Shown piece by piece: positions 22,287 through 25,418 of a stretch of 25,418 nucleotides of DNA. A program made the position numbers and the translations under genes. Each line of letters opens with the position of its first letter. Positions within the stretch are counted from its first letter, which is position 1. This DNA is from JASFQI01 sp050115555 (GTDB lineage Bacteria; Desulfobacterota; DSM-4660; Desulfatiglandales; HGW-15). Location: assembly GCA_050115555.1 (NCBI GenBank), contig JASFQI010000025.1:1-25418 (forward strand). The letters run 5' to 3'. The notes below the pieces were generated by a model. It did not search any database. It was not told the origin of the DNA and worked only from the letters and a program-made list of their open reading frames with translations.

Positions 22287-24572
22287 ATGCAGGCCGAACT
22301 CAACGTCGTCGGAAGAAGGCTTCCTCTCAAGGAGAGCTTTGAAAAGGTCACCGGTAAGGCCGAGTACTGCACCACCGTATCGCTGCCCGGCATGCTGGTA
22401 GGAAAGGTCCTGAGGAGCCCCCATGCCCATGCGCGCGTGTTGAAGGTCGATACCGAAAAGGCGGAGGCCATTCCCGGTGTTCAGGCCGTGGTCACCTCGA
22501 AGGACGTCCCGAGAAAGATCTTCAGCACCAATGTCATGACGTACCAGCTTCTGGAAGGCGAGATCCTGGACATGATTTTCTTCGGCGAGGTGGTGCGCTA
22601 CATCGGGGAGCCTGTGGCGGCCGTCGCTGCGGTGAACGAGGAAGCGGCCCGGGCGGCCCTGGCCGCCATCGATGTGAAATACGAGGTCCTTCCCGGTGTC
22701 TACACCATGGAGGATGCAGCGGCCGAAGGGGCCCCGCAGCTCCACGACAACGTGGCCGGAAACGTCCCCATTCCGCCGACCCCGGTCTTCTGCTATGGCG
22801 ACGCGGAAAAAGGTTTTGCCGAATCGGACGTGATCGTCGGCAGCCTCTACCACACCAGCAAGCAGATTCAGGCCGGACTTGAGAACGCATGCAGCGTGGC
22901 GGACTACCGAAACGGCAGGTTGACGGTCTGGAGCCAGATACAACTTCCGCACATGGCCAAGCGCATGCTCGCGCACATGTTCGACCTTTCGGAGTCGCAG
23001 GTGCGGGTCATTCAGCCGTATGCAGGCTGCGGCTTCGGTGCGGGTACGGATTTGATCACGGAGCATATCGCCGCGGCCCTGTCCATCAAGGCGGGCGCGC
23101 CCGTCAAGCTGAAGTTCTATCGTAACGAGGACTTCACGAACCGTTTTACCCGGGAGCATGTCGCCAAGATCGACATGAAGCTCGGCCTCAAGAAGGACGG
23201 GTCGCCGAAGGCCCTTCAGGCGAGATACACGGGGGATGCCGGGGCCTATGTCTGCAAGGTCGCATCGGGCTGCGGCGTCGCCCTGGCGGCCAATATTACG
23301 GAGTACGAGTTCGAGAACATGCATCAGGAGATCGAGGTGATCTACTCGAACCATCTCCCCTGCGGCGCCATGCGCGGATACGGGGGCATGCAGTCGAGCT
23401 TTGTGCGGGAGACCCTTGTGGACGAGGCCTGCGAGAAGATCGGGATGGACCCGATCGAGTTCCGGAAGAAGTATCACCGGGGCGTAGGAGGCCTTGGATG
23501 GTTCCCATCGACGGCCATCAGCAGCTGCGGCCTCGACGAATGCCTGGATGCAGGGGCGAAGTGGATCGGATGGAAGAAGAAGTGGGGGAAAATGAAAGGG
23601 GACGGCCCGGTAAAGCGGGGAGTGGGAGTCGCTGCCATGGGCTGGCTGAGCGGTGCGCAGCCCATGCTCCTGGAGCACAGCAACGCGACGCTCAAGTTCA
23701 ACGAGGACGGCGGTTGCTCCCTGATCGTCTCCCCCGGCAATCTGGGGCAGGGAATCATAGGCTCCCTTTCCCAGATCGCGGCGGAGACCCTGGGAATCGA
23801 CTACGACGACATCCGGGTGGTTCTGGGGGACACGGATGTCACCGGTTTTGACATCGGGACGCATGCATCGCGGGGATGCTACTGCATCGGCCGCGCCGTT
23901 CAGAAGGCTGCCGGCATGGCGCGTGAGAAGTTTCTGGCCCGAGCGGCGGAAAAGCTCGGCGTCTCCGCCGACGAGCTGAACATGAAGGACAAGCGGATCT
24001 TCGTCAAGGCGGATCCTTCCCAGGGCGTCTCGTACAGGGACATCGCCATGGACCTGATCTACAACTTCGAGAAGAACTGCGAGCAACTGGTGGTCCACGC
24101 CACCGTGGAGCCGACCGAGTTTGCGCCGCCCTGGCAGGCAGGCTTCGCCGAGGTGGAGGTGGATACGGAGACCGGCGTGGTGAAGCTGGTGAGATGGGTG
24201 ACGGTCCACGATATCGGCAGGGCCATCAATCCCACCGTGGTGGAAGGGCAGCTTGAGGGCGGAGCAGCGCAGGGAATCGGGTTCGCTCTGTTCGAAGATC
24301 CCATCATCGACCCGGCCACCGGGGTCATGCTCACGGATGGGTTCGACAAGTACAAGCTGCCGACCACCTTGGATATGCCCGAGTACGAGGTGGTCCTGGT
24401 GGAGCTCGGGGACCCGACAGGCCCCTTCGGCGCGAAGAGCGTGGGGGAGTCGGGGCTTTTCCTGCAGGCCCCGGCCGTTGCCAACGCCATCTACGATGCG
24501 GTGGGCGTGCGCATGCGTGAGGTGCCTATGACCGCGGAAAAGGTGCTGGCCGCCATCCAGGCAAAGGCCTAG
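22287..24572 (+). CDS. Mo-hydroxylase large molybdopterin subunit (CoxL / XdhB family)
   Basis: A 761-residue molybdopterin-binding subunit of the xanthine dehydrogenase family, which adds oxygen from water to an electron-poor carbon next to a ring nitrogen or similar position. Family marks are AAALSIKAGAPVKL, PCGAMRGYGG, GNLGQGIIGSLSQIAAETL and GAKSVGESGLFLQAP, whose Glu721 is the catalytic base. The usual GGGFGGK loop is GCGFGAG here (residues 247-253). The ribosome site AAGGGAGGTGA lies inside the preceding gene. In an indoleacetate-like pathway it would hydroxylate C2 of the pyrrole ring, producing the lactam opened by HyuAB. Another N-heterocycle or aldehyde cannot be ruled out. Confidence 0.92.
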   Translation: MQAELNVVGRRLPLKESFEKVTGKAEYCTTVSLPGMLVGKVLRSPHAHARVLKVDTEKAEAIPGVQAVVTSKDVPRKIFSTNVMTYQLLEGEILDMIFFGEVVRYIGEPVAAVAAVNEEAARAALAAIDVKYEVLPGVYTMEDAAAEGAPQLHDNVAGNVPIPPTPVFCYGDAEKGFAESDVIVGSLYHTSKQIQAGLENACSVADYRNGRLTVWSQIQLPHMAKRMLAHMFDLSESQVRVIQPYAGCGFGAGTDLITEHIAAALSIKAGAPVKLKFYRNEDFTNRFTREHVAKIDMKLGLKKDGSPKALQARYTGDAGAYVCKVASGCGVALAANITEYEFENMHQEIEVIYSNHLPCGAMRGYGGMQSSFVRETLVDEACEKIGMDPIEFRKKYHRGVGGLGWFPSTAISSCGLDECLDAGAKWIGWKKKWGKMKGDGPVKRGVGVAAMGWLSGAQPMLLEHSNATLKFNEDGGCSLIVSPGNLGQGIIGSLSQIAAETLGIDYDDIRVVLGDTDVTGFDIGTHASRGCYCIGRAVQKAAGMAREKFLARAAEKLGVSADELNMKDKRIFVKADPSQGVSYRDIAMDLIYNFEKNCEQLVVHATVEPTEFAPPWQAGFAEVEVDTETGVVKLVRWVTVHDIGRAINPTVVEGQLEGGAAQGIGFALFEDPIIDPATGVMLTDGFDKYKLPTTLDMPEYEVVLVELGDPTGPFGAKSVGESGLFLQAPAVANAIYDAVGVRMREVPMTAEKVLAAIQAKA

Positions 24573-24644
24573 CCTTCGACCCCTGGCCCCCCGGATCGGA
24601 ACCGGGTCGGCCGGGCGTGACATGACCTGTTTATAACCACTGAC

Positions 24645-24724
24645 CACAGGGGCGGCCGCCGACCGGGGCGACTGGAGCGATGTGCATCGTATCGACCCTC
24701 GGCCGGCGGGGGCCGCCCCTGCGG
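24645..24724. repeat. Long inverted repeat before the acyl-CoA dehydrogenase gene
   Basis: CAGGGGCGGCC (24647-24657) is perfectly complementary to GGCCGCCCCTG (24711-24721). Pairing extends outward through CC/GG beyond one mismatch, and inward as GCCG with CGGC around a GGG bulge. The loop is about 45-50 nt. It fills much of the 210-bp gap. A transcript would form a stable stem upstream of the dehydrogenase ribosome site; no U-run follows. Confidence 0.5.
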
Positions 24725-24782
24725 ACAACAGAGGGCGGAGGGGGAGATCCTGTCCTGTCGAACCCGGCCGCGGGAGTGAACC

Positions 24783-25418
24783 ATGGATTTTTCTTTGACC
24801 AACGAAAACCGGGACATCCAGGCCGCGGCAAGGGAGTTTGCGGAAAAGGAGTTCCCGGACTGGGGTCCGGACTGTGACGCCGAGGCCCGGTTTCCGAGGG
24901 AGCTTTGGGAAAAGGCGGGGACTCTGGGCCTGATCGGCTCGACCATCCCTGAGGAGTATGACGGTGCGGGCGTCGGTTTTCTTGAGCAGGCCCTGATTCT
25001 GGAGCAGTTCTGGCGCGTGGAGCCCGGAATCGGGCAGGCACTCATCTCGTGCTCCTTCGGGAACGAGCTGATCCGCTGGTTCGGGACCGAGGAGCAGAAA
25101 CAGCGCTACCTCCCCCGGGTGGCCCAGAGCCAGGCCATCATGGGCATGGCCATCACCGAGCCGGAGGCGGGAAGCGACGTGGCCGGTGTGAGCACCTCGG
25201 CCGTCCGGGACGGAGACCATTACGTGCTCAACGGGAACAAGGTCATGATCGGCAACGCCACGATCGCCGATTTCATCCTGATCCTCTGCGTGACCCAGCC
25301 GGAAGCCAAAGGGCACGGGAAGTTCAGCTTCATCATCGTGGAAACCGGGGAGCCCGGCTACGATACCACTCACAGCGAGAAGATGGGTACCCGCGCCGCC
25401 GACCTGGGCGACATTTTT
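24783..25418 (+). CDS. Acyl-CoA dehydrogenase (partial, C-terminus beyond window end)
   Basis: 212 codons of an acyl-CoA dehydrogenase are present: the N-terminal helical domain (from MDFSLTNENRDIQAAAREF) and most of the beta domain, including the flavin signature MGMAITEPEAGSDVAG and the LNGNKVMIGNA strand. The catalytic Glu and the C-terminal domain lie outside the window, so it cannot be told whether this is a plain, a glutaryl-CoA-type decarboxylating or a malonyl-type enzyme. GGGAG is 6 nt before ATG 24783. Anaerobic indoleacetate breakdown needs a decarboxylating dehydrogenase acting on an aryl-methyl-malonyl-CoA after the mutase; this gene is the natural candidate by position, but that is inference. 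Confidence 0.9.
   Translation, partial: MDFSLTNENRDIQAAAREFAEKEFPDWGPDCDAEARFPRELWEKAGTLGLIGSTIPEEYDGAGVGFLEQALILEQFWRVEPGIGQALISCSFGNELIRWFGTEEQKQRYLPRVAQSQAIMGMAITEPEAGSDVAGVSTSAVRDGDHYVLNGNKVMIGNATIADFILILCVTQPEAKGHGKFSFIIVETGEPGYDTTHSEKMGTRAADLGDIF

Noticed and set aside
22194..25373. Very long minus-strand open frame (1059 codons) opposite the Mo subunit and the dehydrogenase
   Set aside because: Same reason; it crosses two unrelated real genes and an intergenic inverted repeat.

Overview
The window is GC-rich (around 60% by eye) and carries one divergent sensor gene followed by about 16 tightly packed genes that all read rightward. The gene content points to an anaerobic bacterium, most likely Desulfobacterota (sulfate-reducing or syntrophic). 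It holds acyl-CoA chemistry, two-subunit B12-dependent acyl-CoA mutases, a DUF35-linked thiolase, a TRAP transporter, a molybdenum hydroxylase and a sigma-54 promoter. The lineage is an inference from this content; there is no marker gene.

Layout. (1) 1-2075, minus strand: multi-PAS histidine kinase, cut by the window start. (2) 2076-2618: divergent control region with two inverted copies of a 17-bp element, 84 bp apart, upstream of a near-consensus -24/-12 promoter. (3) 2619-6791: beta-oxidation-like module of MaoC hydratase, SDR dehydrogenase, HMG-CoA-synthase-like/DUF35 fusion and SCP-x-type thiolase. (4) 6819-11646: two methylmalonyl-CoA-mutase-like enzymes, each made of a large and a small (B12) subunit, with a cyclase/kynurenine-formamidase-family gene inside the first pair. 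(5) 11752-13306: acyl-CoA synthetase broken by a single-base frameshift. (6) 13414-16498: TRAP transporter (binding protein plus fused DctQM). (7) 16848-20725: HyuA/HyuB, an ATP-dependent hydantoinase/oxoprolinase pair. (8) 20863-24572: three-subunit FAD / [2Fe-2S] / molybdopterin hydroxylase. (9) 24783-end: acyl-CoA dehydrogenase, cut by the window end.

How it may work together. The set matches, step for step, the logic of anaerobic indole-3-acetate breakdown described in Aromatoleum/Azoarcus. There a Mo hydroxylase makes a 2-oxo-indole lactam and a HyuAB-type enzyme opens it with ATP. The arylsuccinate becomes a CoA thioester, a B12 mutase converts arylsuccinyl-CoA to benzylmalonyl-CoA, and a decarboxylating acyl-CoA dehydrogenase, hydratase, dehydrogenase and thiolase release aminobenzoyl-CoA. 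I infer that this is an indoleacetate-like or related N-heteroaromatic catabolic cluster. It has unusual features: two mutases with the same three substrate-pocket substitutions, an HMGCS-like/DUF35 fusion that appears to lack the HMGCS catalytic Glu and His, an embedded cyclase, TRAP uptake and probable sigma-54 control by a PAS-sensor system. The exact substrate cannot be fixed from sequence alone.
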